Both the position numbers and the translations under genes were made by a program. The notes below the pieces were generated by a model. The model was given only the letters and a program-made list of their open reading frames with translations. It was not told the origin of the DNA and ran no database searches. This document shows positions 5,458 to 14,679 of a stretch of 35,917 nt of DNA, in pieces. The stretch is from Deltaproteobacteria bacterium (lineage in GTDB: Bacteria > Desulfobacterota > Desulfobulbia > Desulfobulbales > Desulfobulbaceae), in NCBI GenBank assembly GCA_024280455.1, contig JAJRQC010000001.1:1-35917 (forward strand), read 5' to 3'. Numbering within the stretch: the stretch's first letter is position 1; each line of letters starts with the position of its first letter.

Positions 5458-7620
5458 TTAGCGCCTGCGGACTTCGATGACTTCAGGCATCTGCTGCAGA
5501 TGCTGCTGCAGCAGGCGGAGATGCTGCAGGTCGGAGACCTCCACCACCACATCGAAAAGGGCGACGTTTTCCGGGGTTGTTCGTGCCTTCAACTCCACGA
5601 TATCCGCGTCAGCAGCAGAAATAATACCACTGATATCGGCTAAAATATTTCTTTTGTTTTCCGAGCGGATAAACAGCTCCGCCCTGTGCTGCGTTTTACT
5701 GGATGCGGACCAGTTCACCGGCAGCCAGCGCTGGGGATCCATGGCCAGCAGGTTGGGGCAGTCCGCCTTATGGATGGAGATCCCGGAGCCGGTGGTGATA
5801 AAGCCCATGATCTCGTCACCGGGGACCGGCTTGCAGCACTGACTCACCTTGACCAGCATGTCATCGATGCCTTCAATGTCAAGCCCTTCCTTGGAAACCG
5901 CCCGCGCCCTGCTCTCTTCACCGCGTTTGGCTTTCTCCAGCAGTTCCGCCTGTCGCCGTTTTTCTTCCTCCTCCCGGATCTCCTTGGGCTGCATGGCTTT
6001 CAGCAGCTGCTGCAGGCTGATTTTTCCCGATCCGACCTTGGCCAGCATATCGTCCAGACTGTTGCAGCGCAGCTTTTTGAGCAATAAACGAATATGGCCG
6101 CTTTTTATCAGCTTTTTGAGGGTGACATCGTGCTTTTTCAGCTCACGTTCACAGATCTCCAGTCCGAGCCTGGTTGCCCGCTCATTTCCCTCACGCCGCA
6201 ACCAATGTCGGATCCTGTTTTTGGCCCGACTGGTCTTGACGATCTGCAGCCAGGCCCGCTTGGGTTGCTGGTTCTTGGCGGTCAGTATTTCTACAATGTC
6301 GCCATTTTGGAGCTCATGCTTGAGTTGAACCAGCTGACCATTTACCTTGGCCCCGACACAGGAATCTCCGACCGCTGTGTGGATGGAGTAGGCAAAATCA
6401 ATCGGGGTTGAGCCCCTGGGCAGTTCCCGTACCTCACCGGTCGGGGTCAGGGCATAGACATCCGGGTGAAACAGCTCACCTCGTACCGACTCCATGAACT
6501 CATTGGGATCTTCGACTTCCTGCAAGGTCTTGACCAGCGTCTTGAGATCACGAAACAGACGGGCATCGTTGCTGGTAATTTTCTGCCCTTCCTTGTAGGC
6601 CCAGTGGGCGGCGACACCTTCCTGGGCCACCCGGTCCATCTCCTCGGTACGAATCTGAATCTCTATGAAATGGCCCTGCGGCCCGGCCACAGTGGTGTGC
6701 AGTGACTGATAGTTGTTCGATTTGGGCGCACTGACAAAGTCTTTGATCCGTCCCGGCACCGGTGTCCAGTCGGCATGCACGATTCCCAGGGCCTCATAGC
6801 ACTCCTTGACGGTGTGGACGATGATCCGGAAAGCCACCTTGTCATACACCCGCTCAAGGGGAATATCCTGGGCCACCAGTTTTTTATATATGGAGTACAG
6901 GTGCTTGGGACGACCGATAATCCGCACCGGGGTAATATTATTCTTCTTCAATTTTTCATAAAGAATAGCAATCAGTTCATCGACATAGGCCTGCCGCTCG
7001 GTAAGCGAACTTTCAAGATGGGTCGTCAGATCCTTATATTCGTTCGGAAAGAGATAGGCAAAGGCATGATCTTCAAGTTCCCGCTTCATCCAGTCAATAC
7101 CGAGTCGACTGGCAAGGGGTGCGTAGAGATCCATGGTCTCCCGGGCCACATGACGGCGGACCTCTTCCGGCGCCGGGTCCAGGGTGACCATGTCCTGCAG
7201 GCGATCAGCAAGCCTGACCAGAAGAACACGGATATCCGCTCCCATGGCAAGGAAAAGTTTACGAATATTCTCGGCCTGACTGGCCAACCTGGAATTGTAC
7301 TGAACATTTGTAATCCTGGTGGCGCCGTCGACAATGTTGGCTACCCCCTGACCGAAATGCTTTTCCAGTTCCGCGATCGTGGCCACGTGCTCCTTCAACA
7401 CACCATGGAGCAGGCCGGCAATAATGGTCTCACGATCCAGTTTCATAGACGCCAGGGTGGAGGCCACCTCAAGCAGATGCTGGATATACGGATCCCCGCA
7501 GGCATGAAACTTGCCGGCATGTCGCTCGCTGACAAACGCGTACGCTTCCGTCAGGGGGACAAGATCGGACTTTTGCAGATAACTTGCGGCTATGGAATAG
7601 AGACCCTTGAAATCAGACAT
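5458..7620 (-). CDS. rel: RelA/SpoT-family (p)ppGpp synthetase with degraded hydrolase site
   Basis: This 720-residue long RSH protein makes the alarmone (p)ppGpp in the stringent response. Domains in order: HD hydrolase (about 25-170), synthetase (about 230-345), TGS (about 386-450), helical region, CC-type zinc-finger segment (Cys596, Cys597, His618, Cys622), ACT (about 645-718). The synthetase keeps its catalytic residues: Asp260 in VYDKVAFRI, an RxKD motif (291-294), NNYQSLHT (302-309) and Glu320 before IQIRT. The hydrolase keeps His48 and His72 but the HDxxED motif reads HGVLKE (72-77), and RLHNM reads RLQDM (140-144). So Asp78, Glu81, His147 and Asn148 of Streptococcus Rel numbering appear replaced. 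The protein is probably synthetase-only. It sits 30 bases downstream of proS and is probably co-transcribed with it. Confidence 0.95.
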   Translation of the reverse strand: MSDFKGLYSIAASYLQKSDLVPLTEAYAFVSERHAGKFHACGDPYIQHLLEVASTLASMKLDRETIIAGLLHGVLKEHVATIAELEKHFGQGVANIVDGATRITNVQYNSRLASQAENIRKLFLAMGADIRVLLVRLADRLQDMVTLDPAPEEVRRHVARETMDLYAPLASRLGIDWMKRELEDHAFAYLFPNEYKDLTTHLESSLTERQAYVDELIAILYEKLKKNNITPVRIIGRPKHLYSIYKKLVAQDIPLERVYDKVAFRIIVHTVKECYEALGIVHADWTPVPGRIKDFVSAPKSNNYQSLHTTVAGPQGHFIEIQIRTEEMDRVAQEGVAAHWAYKEGQKITSNDARLFRDLKTLVKTLQEVEDPNEFMESVRGELFHPDVYALTPTGEVRELPRGSTPIDFAYSIHTAVGDSCVGAKVNGQLVQLKHELQNGDIVEILTAKNQQPKRAWLQIVKTSRAKNRIRHWLRREGNERATRLGLEICERELKKHDVTLKKLIKSGHIRLLLKKLRCNSLDDMLAKVGSGKISLQQLLKAMQPKEIREEEEKRRQAELLEKAKRGEESRARAVSKEGLDIEGIDDMLVKVSQCCKPVPGDEIMGFITTGSGISIHKADCPNLLAMDPQRWLPVNWSASSKTQHRAELFIRSENKRNILADISGIISAADADIVELKARTTPENVALFDVVVEVSDLQHLRLLQQHLQQMPEVIEVRRR

Positions 7621-7650
7621 AATGTTTTTCTATTTCCTTAGAGAAAACAA

Positions 7651-9384
7651 TCAATCAAACGATTGCTGCAGCTGTTCAAGTTCTTCACGGATCATGGTTG
7701 CGATCTGCTTCCCGGCGCTCTCAAAGGGAAGCATCGTTGTTTCACCGGTTGCCCGCAGACGCAACTCCACCATACCGTCCTTTTCATAGACCTTTCCTAC
7801 CGTCGCCCGATAGGGAATCCCTATCAAATCGGCATCTTTGAACTTGGATCCGGGCCGTTCATCCCGATCATCCAGCAGCACTTCGATGCCTCTGTCCTGC
7901 AGATCCCTGTACAGTTGCTCGGCCGCCGAACTGATCGCTTCATTCTTCATACCCAGATTCAGAACAATAACCTGAAAAGGGGCCAGCGGCAGGGGGAAAA
8001 TAATGCCGTTGTCATCGTGATTCTGCTCAATAGCCGCCGCAACAACCCGGCTGACACCGATACCATAACAGCCCATGACAAAGGGTTTATCAACCCCGTC
8101 CTTATCCTGGTAGGTGGCCTTCAAAGCCTCGGAATAGCTGGTGCCAAGTTTAAAAATATGACCGACCTCAATGCCTTCGGTGAACGAAAGCCTGCCGCCG
8201 CAGGCTGGACAACCATCTTCGCTGGTAATCTGGCGGAGATCGCCGACCAGCTCGGGGGTGAAATCACGACCCGGGTTGACCCCTCTCAGATGCATTCCCT
8301 TTTCATTGGCACCGGCAATCGCATCCGTCATCCGCATGACCTCCTGATCGGCAACCAGCCGGATCTGGATATCAACCGGCCCCATATAGCCAACCGGCAG
8401 CTTGGTCAGTTTCCAGACGGTGTCATCGTCGATCGGTTCGACCTCGGCCGCACCCAGCAGATTCTTCAGCTTAACCTCCTGGACCTGACGATCACCGCGG
8501 ACAAGTACGGCCACCGGTTCGCCATCGGCCAGAAAGACCATGGTCTTGATGATATCAGCCGGAGTCACGTCCAGAAAGTCCGCCACCCGGTCCACCTTTT
8601 TCATGCCCGGCGTTTCCACCCGGGTCAGCGCGGCCGTGCCTTCAGCTGCAGAACCGGCTTCCGACAGGGCAACAGCAGCCTTCTCCACATTGGCCGCATA
8701 CTCGCAGGAGGAACAGATGACAAGGGTGTCCTCACCGGTATCGGCCAGGACCATGAATTCATGGGAAAATGAACCGCCGATGGAGCCGGAATCAGCCTCC
8801 ACCGCCCGGAAAGAAAGTCCGCAACGCTGAAAGATGCGATGATAGGCCTCTTTCATTATTCGATAACTCTTGCCTGCCGCCTCGTCATCAACATCAAAGG
8901 AGTAGGCATCTTTCATGACAAACTCACGCCCGCGCATGAGTCCGAATCTGGGCCTGATCTCGTCGCGGAACTTGGTCTGGACCTGATAGAGGTTGACCGG
9001 CAGCTGACGATAGGAATGGAGTTCGCGGCGGGCGATATCGGTTATGACCTCTTCGTGGGTCGGTCCGAGGCAGTAGTCCCGTTGGTGGCGATCCTTGAAA
9101 CGAAGCAACTCGGCCCCGTACTTCTGCCAGCGTCCGGATTCCTGCCAGAGATCAGCCGGCTGCACCATGGGCATGAGCAGTTCCTGGGCACCGGCCCGGT
9201 TCATCTCTTCGCGGACGATGGCGGCAACTTTCTGCATGGCCATCAAGCCAAGGGGCAGATAGGTGTACAGGCCTGATGTCAGTTTTCGAATGCATCCGGC
9301 CCGGAGCAGCAGCTGATGACTGATAACCTCGGCCTCGGCCGGGGTCTCCCTGGTGGTGGGTAAAAAAAGTTTTGAGTAACGCAT
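7651..9384 (-). CDS. proS: Prolyl-tRNA synthetase (bacterial type, with editing domain)
   Basis: This enzyme charges tRNA-Pro with proline and clears mischarged alanyl-tRNA-Pro. It is a 577-residue class II synthetase. Visible are the N-terminal [20 protein letters not shown], the motif 2 region [19 protein letters not shown] (about 135-153), an inserted YbaK-type editing domain (about 240-380), motif 3 [16 protein letters not shown] (about 444-459) and the C-terminal anticodon-binding domain. The N-terminus matches the family, so ATG at 9384 is secure, although the leader has no Shine-Dalgarno and is extremely A-rich. It is followed after 30 bases by rel. Confidence 0.98.
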   Translation of the reverse strand: MRYSKLFLPTTRETPAEAEVISHQLLLRAGCIRKLTSGLYTYLPLGLMAMQKVAAIVREEMNRAGAQELLMPMVQPADLWQESGRWQKYGAELLRFKDRHQRDYCLGPTHEEVITDIARRELHSYRQLPVNLYQVQTKFRDEIRPRFGLMRGREFVMKDAYSFDVDDEAAGKSYRIMKEAYHRIFQRCGLSFRAVEADSGSIGGSFSHEFMVLADTGEDTLVICSSCEYAANVEKAAVALSEAGSAAEGTAALTRVETPGMKKVDRVADFLDVTPADIIKTMVFLADGEPVAVLVRGDRQVQEVKLKNLLGAAEVEPIDDDTVWKLTKLPVGYMGPVDIQIRLVADQEVMRMTDAIAGANEKGMHLRGVNPGRDFTPELVGDLRQITSEDGCPACGGRLSFTEGIEVGHIFKLGTSYSEALKATYQDKDGVDKPFVMGCYGIGVSRVVAAAIEQNHDDNGIIFPLPLAPFQVIVLNLGMKNEAISSAAEQLYRDLQDRGIEVLLDDRDERPGSKFKDADLIGIPYRATVGKVYEKDGMVELRLRATGETTMLPFESAGKQIATMIREELEQLQQSFD

Positions 9385-9432
9385 TATTTTTTATTTTTTT
9401 TATTTTTTTTAAAAATTATTTTTATTTTTTAA
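9385..9432 (-). promoter_or_regulatory. A-rich proS leader without Shine-Dalgarno
   Basis: Read on the minus strand, about 45 bases directly before the proS ATG consist almost only of A and T, mostly A-runs broken by single T, with no purine-rich GGAG element. Such leaders can be used through ribosomal protein S1 and low structure. The tract may also hold an AT-rich promoter. Confidence 0.5.
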
Positions 9433-9453
9433 GGTTTAGGGTTCAGGGTTCAG
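9433..9453 (+). repeat. Three-copy GGTTYAG heptamer array
   Basis: Three tandem heptamers (GGTTTAG, then GGTTCAG twice) lie upstream of proS. A degenerate array of the same type, opposite in orientation, lies at 10479-10508. Confidence 0.6.
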
Positions 9454-9670
9454 AAGTCGACAAGAATGAAAAAAAATTTGTATTGCCGAGGTTGTTGTTC
9501 ATATACTTGGTTGGAATACGTCTTGAAATTGGTTTCCTTTTGCAGCAAGACGTTCAATTGTATCATCAGAACGCATTAAAAACAATTCAGTCCGTTCAAC
9601 GAGTTGAAGATACCAACAGGTCCCGTTTGTCACAGAGCTGCAGACACACGTCTGTTGGTGTCTGCACCGC
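9454..9670. repeat. Gene-free interval with hairpin
   Basis: No supported gene is seen between the heptamer array and the stop of the prenyltransferase-like gene. The most regular structure is an 8-bp inverted repeat, GCAGACAC (9640-9647) and GTGTCTGC (9658-9665), with a 10-base loop, just downstream of the minus-strand stop at 9671. No T-run follows, so it may be a transcript 3' end or processing hairpin, but not a classical intrinsic terminator. Confidence 0.45.
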
Positions 9671-10429
9671 TCACCCCAATATTTGCGCGATCTTGACCGC
9701 ATGCCAGGATGATTCCGGAAAAGGCACGCCGACAATACTTCTGGCACATCCGCCCGCCCCGGTCTGGCAGGAGACAATAAACTGTTCCGCCCGTTGCCGA
9801 TCAGCAGGGCTTGCTTCAATTAAAGACAGGGCTGAAAGACAGTAATAACTGTTTTCCAGAAACGAAGTGGTGCCCGGAAAAAAACCAAAACCGCCATCGC
9901 CGTTTTGACAGGCCCGGAGCCAGGCAGTAATGGTCTCAAGCGGCGGTAACGTATCCGGTGTCGGAACCAGCAGAAGAGAATGGAAAACATCCTTGCAGGT
10001 GCACTCCGCAAGGTCCAGCGGCATGAGGCGCTCCCTGGCCTCGGCAGTTACCCGTTCAAGCTCCTGCAGATAAAAAAAATTCTCAAAAGTTAACTTCGTA
10101 TAGACAAACCTGTCCCTGGAAAAAACGGGCACACCCGGAATACGCTGACCGATCCGGTGAAGATAATACCTCAACCTCAGCGGCAGGCGGCTCTGTTCCT
10201 CATCATGTTTTCTGCGGATAAAATCGGACAATCGCTGTGCATCTATTCGGGAAAGAAGATCAAGGCCCTTGTCCAACTGCTCCAGAAGACCGAGGATATC
10301 CGTTATGTAAAAGGTGTCTTCTATGGTTGCCGGCAGACTCGGAGCGGTTGAAAACCCACCTTCTTCGGTATATCTCTGAAAAAGAAATGCAATCAGTTGA
10401 TCAACATTTATCCTTGCAAAGATACCCAT
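9671..10429 (-). CDS. Prenyltransferase/squalene-cyclase repeat protein (GGTase-beta-like)
   Basis: The 252-residue protein has repeats of the alpha-alpha barrel family that includes protein prenyltransferase beta subunits and triterpene cyclases: EEGGFSTAPSLPATIEDTFY (22-41), CQNGDGGFGFFPGTTSFLEN (174-193) and CQTGAGGCARSIVGVPFPES (221-240). The barrel would be small and the middle of the protein (about 50-170) has no clear repeat. The zinc ligands (Asp, Cys, His) of eukaryotic beta subunits are not obvious, so an enzyme role is unproven. It has no signal peptide. The ATG at 10429 follows an AGAGGGGGG ribosome site. It lies between ispG and proS, 71 bases after ispG, and is flanked by facing heptamer arrays. 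An isoprenoid link is suggestive only. Confidence 0.7.
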   Translation of the reverse strand: MGIFARINVDQLIAFLFQRYTEEGGFSTAPSLPATIEDTFYITDILGLLEQLDKGLDLLSRIDAQRLSDFIRRKHDEEQSRLPLRLRYYLHRIGQRIPGVPVFSRDRFVYTKLTFENFFYLQELERVTAEARERLMPLDLAECTCKDVFHSLLLVPTPDTLPPLETITAWLRACQNGDGGFGFFPGTTSFLENSYYCLSALSLIEASPADRQRAEQFIVSCQTGAGGCARSIVGVPFPESSWHAVKIAQILG

Positions 10430-10478
10430 TTCCCCCCTCTCTCCCTCGGCAATCCTGCCGAAGGCAGCAAGCTTCAGG

Positions 10479-10508
10479 CTAACCCCGAATCCCTAAACCC
10501 TCAACCCT
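10479..10508 (-). repeat. Degenerate GGGTTYA heptamer array at the ispG 3' end
   Basis: On the minus strand it reads GGGTTGA, GGGTTTA, GGGATTC, then GGGGTTAG. The first heptamer contains the ispG stop codon TGA. It points towards the array at 9433-9453 across the prenyltransferase-like gene. Confidence 0.55.
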
Positions 10509-11577
10509 GTTCTTTCTCCATTTTCTTGAGCTCCTCCAGAAAAACCGGCAGCAGTTCTTCTTCAGGCAGTTTCTTCCAGACCTCGCCCTTCTTGAAAATG
10601 ATCCCGACCCCGACACCGCCGGCAATGCCGATATCCGCTTCTCTGGCCTCACCCGGTCCGTTGACCACACAGCCCATGACCGCAACCTTAATGGTGCTCT
10701 TCATGGTCTGCAGGACACGTTCTATCTCTTCGGCCATGGGAAAGAGATCAATCTTGGTCCGGCCGCAGGTAGGACAGGAGATCATCTCCGGCCCTCGTTC
10801 ACGAATGCGGAGCGAGCGCAGCAGTTCCCAGCCGACTTTTATTTCTTCTTCCGGGTCCCTGGTCAGGGAAATACGAAAGGTATCGCCGATGCCTTCAAAA
10901 AGTAAGTTGCCAAGGGCTACACTGGATTTGACCGTCCCGGCAATCAGTCCGCCAGCCTCGGTCACCCCGATGTGGAGGGGATAGTCGGTTTTTTGGGAAA
11001 GCTCGCGGTATCCGGCAATGGTGGTCAGGGTATCGGAAGATTTAATAGAGATCTTGATTTCTTCAAAACCCTGTTCTTCCAGGAGACGAACATTTCTGAG
11101 TGCCGAATTGATCAGGGAATCCGGTTTCTCCGGGGTCGGGTAGCCGAACTTTTGGAGCAGATCCTTTTCAATGGAGCCGGAGTTGACGCCGACCCGGATC
11201 GGTACCCGGTGCAGCTTGGCCGCATCCACCACCCGGGCCAGCATCTCCGGACCGCCGAGGTTGCCGGGATTAATACGAATTGCCTGGGCCCCATGCTCCA
11301 TGGCGGCCACCGCCAGCCTGGGATCAAAATGGATATCGGCAATCAGAGGGATATTGATCTGCTCCCGAATGAGTTTAATGGCTCCGGCCGCCTCCGGATC
11401 GGGCACGGCCACCCGGATGATCTCACAACCGACCTTTTCCAGCCGATGAATCTGGGCCACGGTCGCCTCAACATCGGCGGTATCGGTATTGGTCATCGAC
11501 TGGACGGCAATGGGGGCATCGCCGCCGATCCCGACCTGACCGACTTTTATTTCTTTTGTTTTCTTTCGCTCAATCAT
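10501..11577 (-). CDS. ispG: 4-hydroxy-3-methylbut-2-en-1-yl diphosphate synthase (flavodoxin/ferredoxin type)
   Basis: This [4Fe-4S] enzyme makes HMBPP from MEcPP in the methylerythritol phosphate isoprenoid pathway. The 358-residue length fits the compact bacterial form. The TIM-barrel domain starts with IKVGQVGIGGDAPIAVQSMTN-like residues (about 10-30) and includes IADIHFDPRLA (79-89) and VGVNSGSIEKDLL (129-141). Cluster ligands are Cys268, Cys271, Cys303 and Glu310 (SCPTCGRTKID, GCVVNGPGEA). Together with dxr in the same window it shows that the organism uses the MEP route. It starts 126 bases after tsaB and may have its own promoter, though none is clear. Confidence 0.98.
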   Translation of the reverse strand: MIERKKTKEIKVGQVGIGGDAPIAVQSMTNTDTADVEATVAQIHRLEKVGCEIIRVAVPDPEAAGAIKLIREQINIPLIADIHFDPRLAVAAMEHGAQAIRINPGNLGGPEMLARVVDAAKLHRVPIRVGVNSGSIEKDLLQKFGYPTPEKPDSLINSALRNVRLLEEQGFEEIKISIKSSDTLTTIAGYRELSQKTDYPLHIGVTEAGGLIAGTVKSSVALGNLLFEGIGDTFRISLTRDPEEEIKVGWELLRSLRIRERGPEMISCPTCGRTKIDLFPMAEEIERVLQTMKSTIKVAVMGCVVNGPGEAREADIGIAGGVGVGIIFKKGEVWKKLPEEELLPVFLEELKKMEKEQG

Positions 11578-11703
11578 GATTTCTTTTTAATAAAAGCCGG
11601 CGTCTGCAGAGACAACATAAAAAAACTATCTACGAGTAATAGCCGGAATCACAGTTTGATACAGACGACCCCAAATATCACGCCTGTTGGTACTATACGA
11701 ATT

Positions 11704-12417
11704 TCAGTCCTTAGATTTAATGCGTAAATTTATCTCGGCTTCCGAGGCCCGGACGTACAGGGGTGTGGCGGTGACCGGATCAAGAATTTCTCCCCGATCG
11801 ACAAACTCAGCGGCGAGAAAACCCACCCGGGCCGCTCTTGGACTACCCAGGGCTGCCGAAATCAGCTGCACATCCGGAACCTGAGCAAAAAGCTCATGAT
11901 ATTCATCCACTCCCGGCCCGGCCAGGATGGAGGGTTCGGAAATATTTTTCACCAGCAGATCCGGACGAATTGCCAGGGCCGGAGAGACCTGTTCAGGCCT
12001 GCCCCCAGGCCCCGGCCGGTAACAGGCCGCATAGACCTCCTGTTTTCGGGCATCAAGCAGGCACCAGAGCGGCCGGTCGATAACCGGGCAGGAAAGAGCC
12101 AGCCCGTCAAGGGTCGGCACCCCGATCAGCGGGAGATCGGCGGCAAGGGCGATGCCCTTGGCTGCGGCCATACCGATACGGAGGCCGGTAAAAGAGCCGG
12201 GGCCAAGACTGACCGCAATACCGTCCACCTCCGTCCAGCCCAATCCTGCCCCCTTCATGACCCAGTCGACGGAGCCCAGAAGCTGTCTGGAATGGGTCTT
12301 CTCAGGCTGGGCAATGGCCTCGGCCAGCAGGCGGCCGTTAACCACCCCCCCGCGGGTAAGCGCAACAGAGCCGCAGCCGGTTGCAGTCTCTATGGAGAGA
12401 ATCAGGAGCCCATCCAC
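11704..12417 (-). CDS. tsaB: tRNA threonylcarbamoyladenosine biosynthesis protein TsaB
   Basis: TsaB is the scaffold partner of TsaD/TsaE, which put threonylcarbamoyl on A37 of ANN-reading tRNAs. The 237-residue protein shows the ASKHA N-terminal fold: LSIETATGCGSVAL (about 7-20), HSRQLLGSVDWVM (42-54) and SLGPGSFTGLRIGMAAAKGIA (69-89), a diagnostic stretch. The start is a GTG at 12417, inside the last codons of rseP (16-base overlap); no in-frame ATG lies nearby. Its position at the end of an envelope/lipid operon is probably for convenience of expression, not a functional link. Confidence 0.93.
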   Translation of the reverse strand: MDGLLILSIETATGCGSVALTRGGVVNGRLLAEAIAQPEKTHSRQLLGSVDWVMKGAGLGWTEVDGIAVSLGPGSFTGLRIGMAAAKGIALAADLPLIGVPTLDGLALSCPVIDRPLWCLLDARKQEVYAACYRPGPGGRPEQVSPALAIRPDLLVKNISEPSILAGPGVDEYHELFAQVPDVQLISAALGSPRAARVGFLAAEFVDRGEILDPVTATPLYVRASEAEINLRIKSKD

Positions 12418-13487
12418 CGCTGCACAACCCTGAGAATATCATTGTAAAAAACAAACAACATCAGGCTTCCCAACAGGGCGATTCCCGCCTTCTGACTTAT
12501 CTCCATGACCCGGTCGGACAGGGGTTTACGGCGAATGGCCTCCACCGACAGGAAAACCAGGTGACCGCCGTCAAGAACCGGGATCGGCAACAGGTTCAAA
12601 ATACCCAGATTCACGCTCAGCAGCCCCATGAAATAGAGCAGGTTCATCCAGCCCGCTTCCAGCTGCTGACCGGCGATCTCGGCAATCCGGATCGGGCCGC
12701 CGAGCTCGGTAGCCGGAATCACCCGCTGCACAATTTTGACGATTCCCATAATCGTAAGATAGATGAGGTTCCAGGTTTGAATAAAGGCTGCTTTGGCCGA
12801 TTCAACAATTCCGACCGCCCGGTAGTCTACCTCATCGCTGCGGGTAATCCCAAGGAGATAGCGTTCACCCACGTCTTCGCCGAAAAGATTTTTTATTTTT
12901 TCCATGACCGGAACGGCCTTGATCTTCATCCTGGTGCCGTCCCGGTTTATAACAAGCTCAACTTCCTGGCCGCCGCTGTTTTTTATCATTTCAGAGACCT
13001 GTATCCACGAGGTCGTTTCCTGGCCGTCGATGGACAGGATAACATCGTTGATCTGCAGCCCGGCTTTCTCGGCCGCGGATCCTGGCGAGACCTGACCGAC
13101 CAGGGTGTTGTCCACCGGCTCGGGCAGACCGGCAATACTGAATATGGCAAAAAATAACAGGACCGCAAACAACAGATTAAAAAGCGGACCGCCGAAAACG
13201 ATCCCGAAACGCTGCCAGACCGGTTTATGGGAAAAAGATATCGTTTTATCTTCCTCGGAAACTTCTTCCCCCTGCTGCTCGCCGAACATCTTGACGTAGC
13301 CCCCTAAGGGGAAGGCGGAGATCAGATACTCAGTGTCACCCCATTTCCGGCCGATCAGCTTGTTGCCGAAGCCAAGGGAAAACTTGAGGACTCGAACGCC
13401 GAAGATCTTGGCAAAAAGAAAATGGCCGAACTCATGAACAAAGATGAGAACGCCGAGAACAAGGATAAATGAGAGAAGTGAATTCAT
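12402..13487 (-). CDS. rseP: RseP site-2 zinc metalloprotease
   Basis: This inner-membrane protease cuts membrane-embedded anti-sigma factors and remnant signal peptides. Evidence: the zinc motif HEFGH (residues 18-22) in the first membrane segment; FGGPLFNLLFAVLLFFAIF marking the second; one PDZ domain (about 113-200: LVGQVSPGSAAEKAGLQINDVI); and the C-terminal NLLPIPVLDGGHL with the third ligand Asp. At 361 residues with a single PDZ domain it is of the shorter type, where E. coli RseP has two. It lies 28 bases after dxr and overlaps tsaB, in the usual cdsA-dxr-rseP order. Confidence 0.97.
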   Translation of the reverse strand: MNSLLSFILVLGVLIFVHEFGHFLFAKIFGVRVLKFSLGFGNKLIGRKWGDTEYLISAFPLGGYVKMFGEQQGEEVSEEDKTISFSHKPVWQRFGIVFGGPLFNLLFAVLLFFAIFSIAGLPEPVDNTLVGQVSPGSAAEKAGLQINDVILSIDGQETTSWIQVSEMIKNSGGQEVELVINRDGTRMKIKAVPVMEKIKNLFGEDVGERYLLGITRSDEVDYRAVGIVESAKAAFIQTWNLIYLTIMGIVKIVQRVIPATELGGPIRIAEIAGQQLEAGWMNLLYFMGLLSVNLGILNLLPIPVLDGGHLVFLSVEAIRRKPLSDRVMEISQKAGIALLGSLMLFVFYNDILRVVQRWMGS

Positions 13488-13515
13488 GTTTTTTCAATAT
13501 AATAGAAGTAATAGA

Positions 13516-14679
13516 TTAGCGTGCGCGGAAAGCGACTTCCTGCTCGGCAAGTGTACGTGCTTTGCGATCGGCGGCAAGAATCTCCTGCAGATCCAGGTCG
13601 TCACCCGCCTCAATAGCGGACAGGGCAACTGCAACTGTAGCCGTAATATCGGTAAAACCGATCCGCTCATCTAGAAAGGCCGCAACCGCGACCTCGTTGG
13701 CGGCATTGAGGACAGCCGGTTTCACTCCGCCCTCTTCCAGGGCATCAAAGGCCATCTGCAGAGCGGGAAAACGCGCATAATCGGGTTTCTCAAAACTCAG
13801 TTTCCCGCATTGGGAAAGACTCAACCGTGACAGTTCAAGATTCAGCCGTTCAGGATAGGCGAGTGCATAGGCTATGGGAATACGCATATCGGGAATGCCG
13901 AGCTGGGCCACAACCGAACCATCGATATATTCAACCAGGGAGTGGACAATGGACTCGGGATGAACCACGACCCGGATGCGGTCTGCATTGACATCAAAAA
14001 GCCAGCGGGCCTCGATAACCTCAAGCCCCTTATTCATCAGGGTGGCGGAATCAATAGAAATTTTCCGTCCCATGTCCCAGTTCGGATGGGCCAGGGCCTG
14101 TACAGGTGTAATGTCTGCAAATGCTTCCGACTCAAGAGTGCGAAAGGGTCCGCCGGAAGCGGTGAGCAGGATCTTGGCCACGTCCTGCTTTCTTCCGGCC
14201 TCAAGGGCCTGAAAAATCGCACTGTGCTCAGAGTCAATCGGCAGCAGCCGGACCCCGTTGTCGTGGACCGCCTGCATGATCAACCGGCCGGCCATGACCA
14301 AAGTTTCTTTATTGGCAAGCCCTATATCCTTACCGGCCCGGATCGCTTCAAGAGTCGGCATCAGGCCGACCGCCCCGACAACGGCGGAGACCACCATATC
14401 CGCCTCTTCGACCGTGGCAACTTTTTGATTGCCCTCATCGCCGGAGAAAATTTGGCCACGATAGTCGGGCCCGAGTTTTTCAACCAGCGGTGCAACCAGA
14501 ACCGCATCCCCGACACTGACACACGAGGGCTTAAACTCCTGGACCTGCTGGGCCAGCAGGTCAATATTTGTCCCGGCTGCCAGCCCGCAGACTTGGAAAC
14601 GGTCGCTGAACTGGCGGATAACGGCCAGAGTATTACGGCCGATTGAGCCGGTGGAACCAAGCAGAGAGATATGTTTCAT
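13516..14679 (-). CDS. dxr: 1-deoxy-D-xylulose 5-phosphate reductoisomerase
   Basis: This enzyme catalyses the committed step of the MEP pathway, DXP to MEP, with NADPH and a divalent metal. The N-terminal nucleotide motif [16 protein letters not shown] (5-20) is diagnostic. Others are [11 protein letters not shown] (about 135-145), [10 protein letters not shown] (156-165; metal ligands Asp and Glu), [34 protein letters not shown] (split here only for naming) and [12 protein letters not shown]. Length 387 is typical. Its start overlaps the cdsA stop by four bases (ATGA), so both are read from one message. Confidence 0.98.
   Translation of the reverse strand: MKHISLLGSTGSIGRNTLAVIRQFSDRFQVCGLAAGTNIDLLAQQVQEFKPSCVSVGDAVLVAPLVEKLGPDYRGQIFSGDEGNQKVATVEEADMVVSAVVGAVGLMPTLEAIRAGKDIGLANKETLVMAGRLIMQAVHDNGVRLLPIDSEHSAIFQALEAGRKQDVAKILLTASGGPFRTLESEAFADITPVQALAHPNWDMGRKISIDSATLMNKGLEVIEARWLFDVNADRIRVVVHPESIVHSLVEYIDGSVVAQLGIPDMRIPIAYALAYPERLNLELSRLSLSQCGKLSFEKPDYARFPALQMAFDALEEGGVKPAVLNAANEVAVAAFLDERIGFTDITATVAVALSAIEAGDDLDLQEILAADRKARTLAEQEVAFRAR

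Noticed and set aside
6775-7641. Long plus-strand frame opposite rel
   Set aside because: Lies wholly across a secure minus-strand gene, with no recognisable domain; a codon-bias shadow. The same applies to long frames opposite proS, tsaB, dxr, pyrH and secY.
9372-9845. Plus-strand frame of 157 residues across the proS upstream interval
   Set aside because: It starts in A/T runs, crosses the heptamer array and runs into the antisense of the prenyltransferase-like gene; no protein features.
9433-10508. Heptamer arrays as a CRISPR or telomere
   Set aside because: Units are only seven bases with no spacers, and the arrays are a few copies long inside a chromosome-like context.
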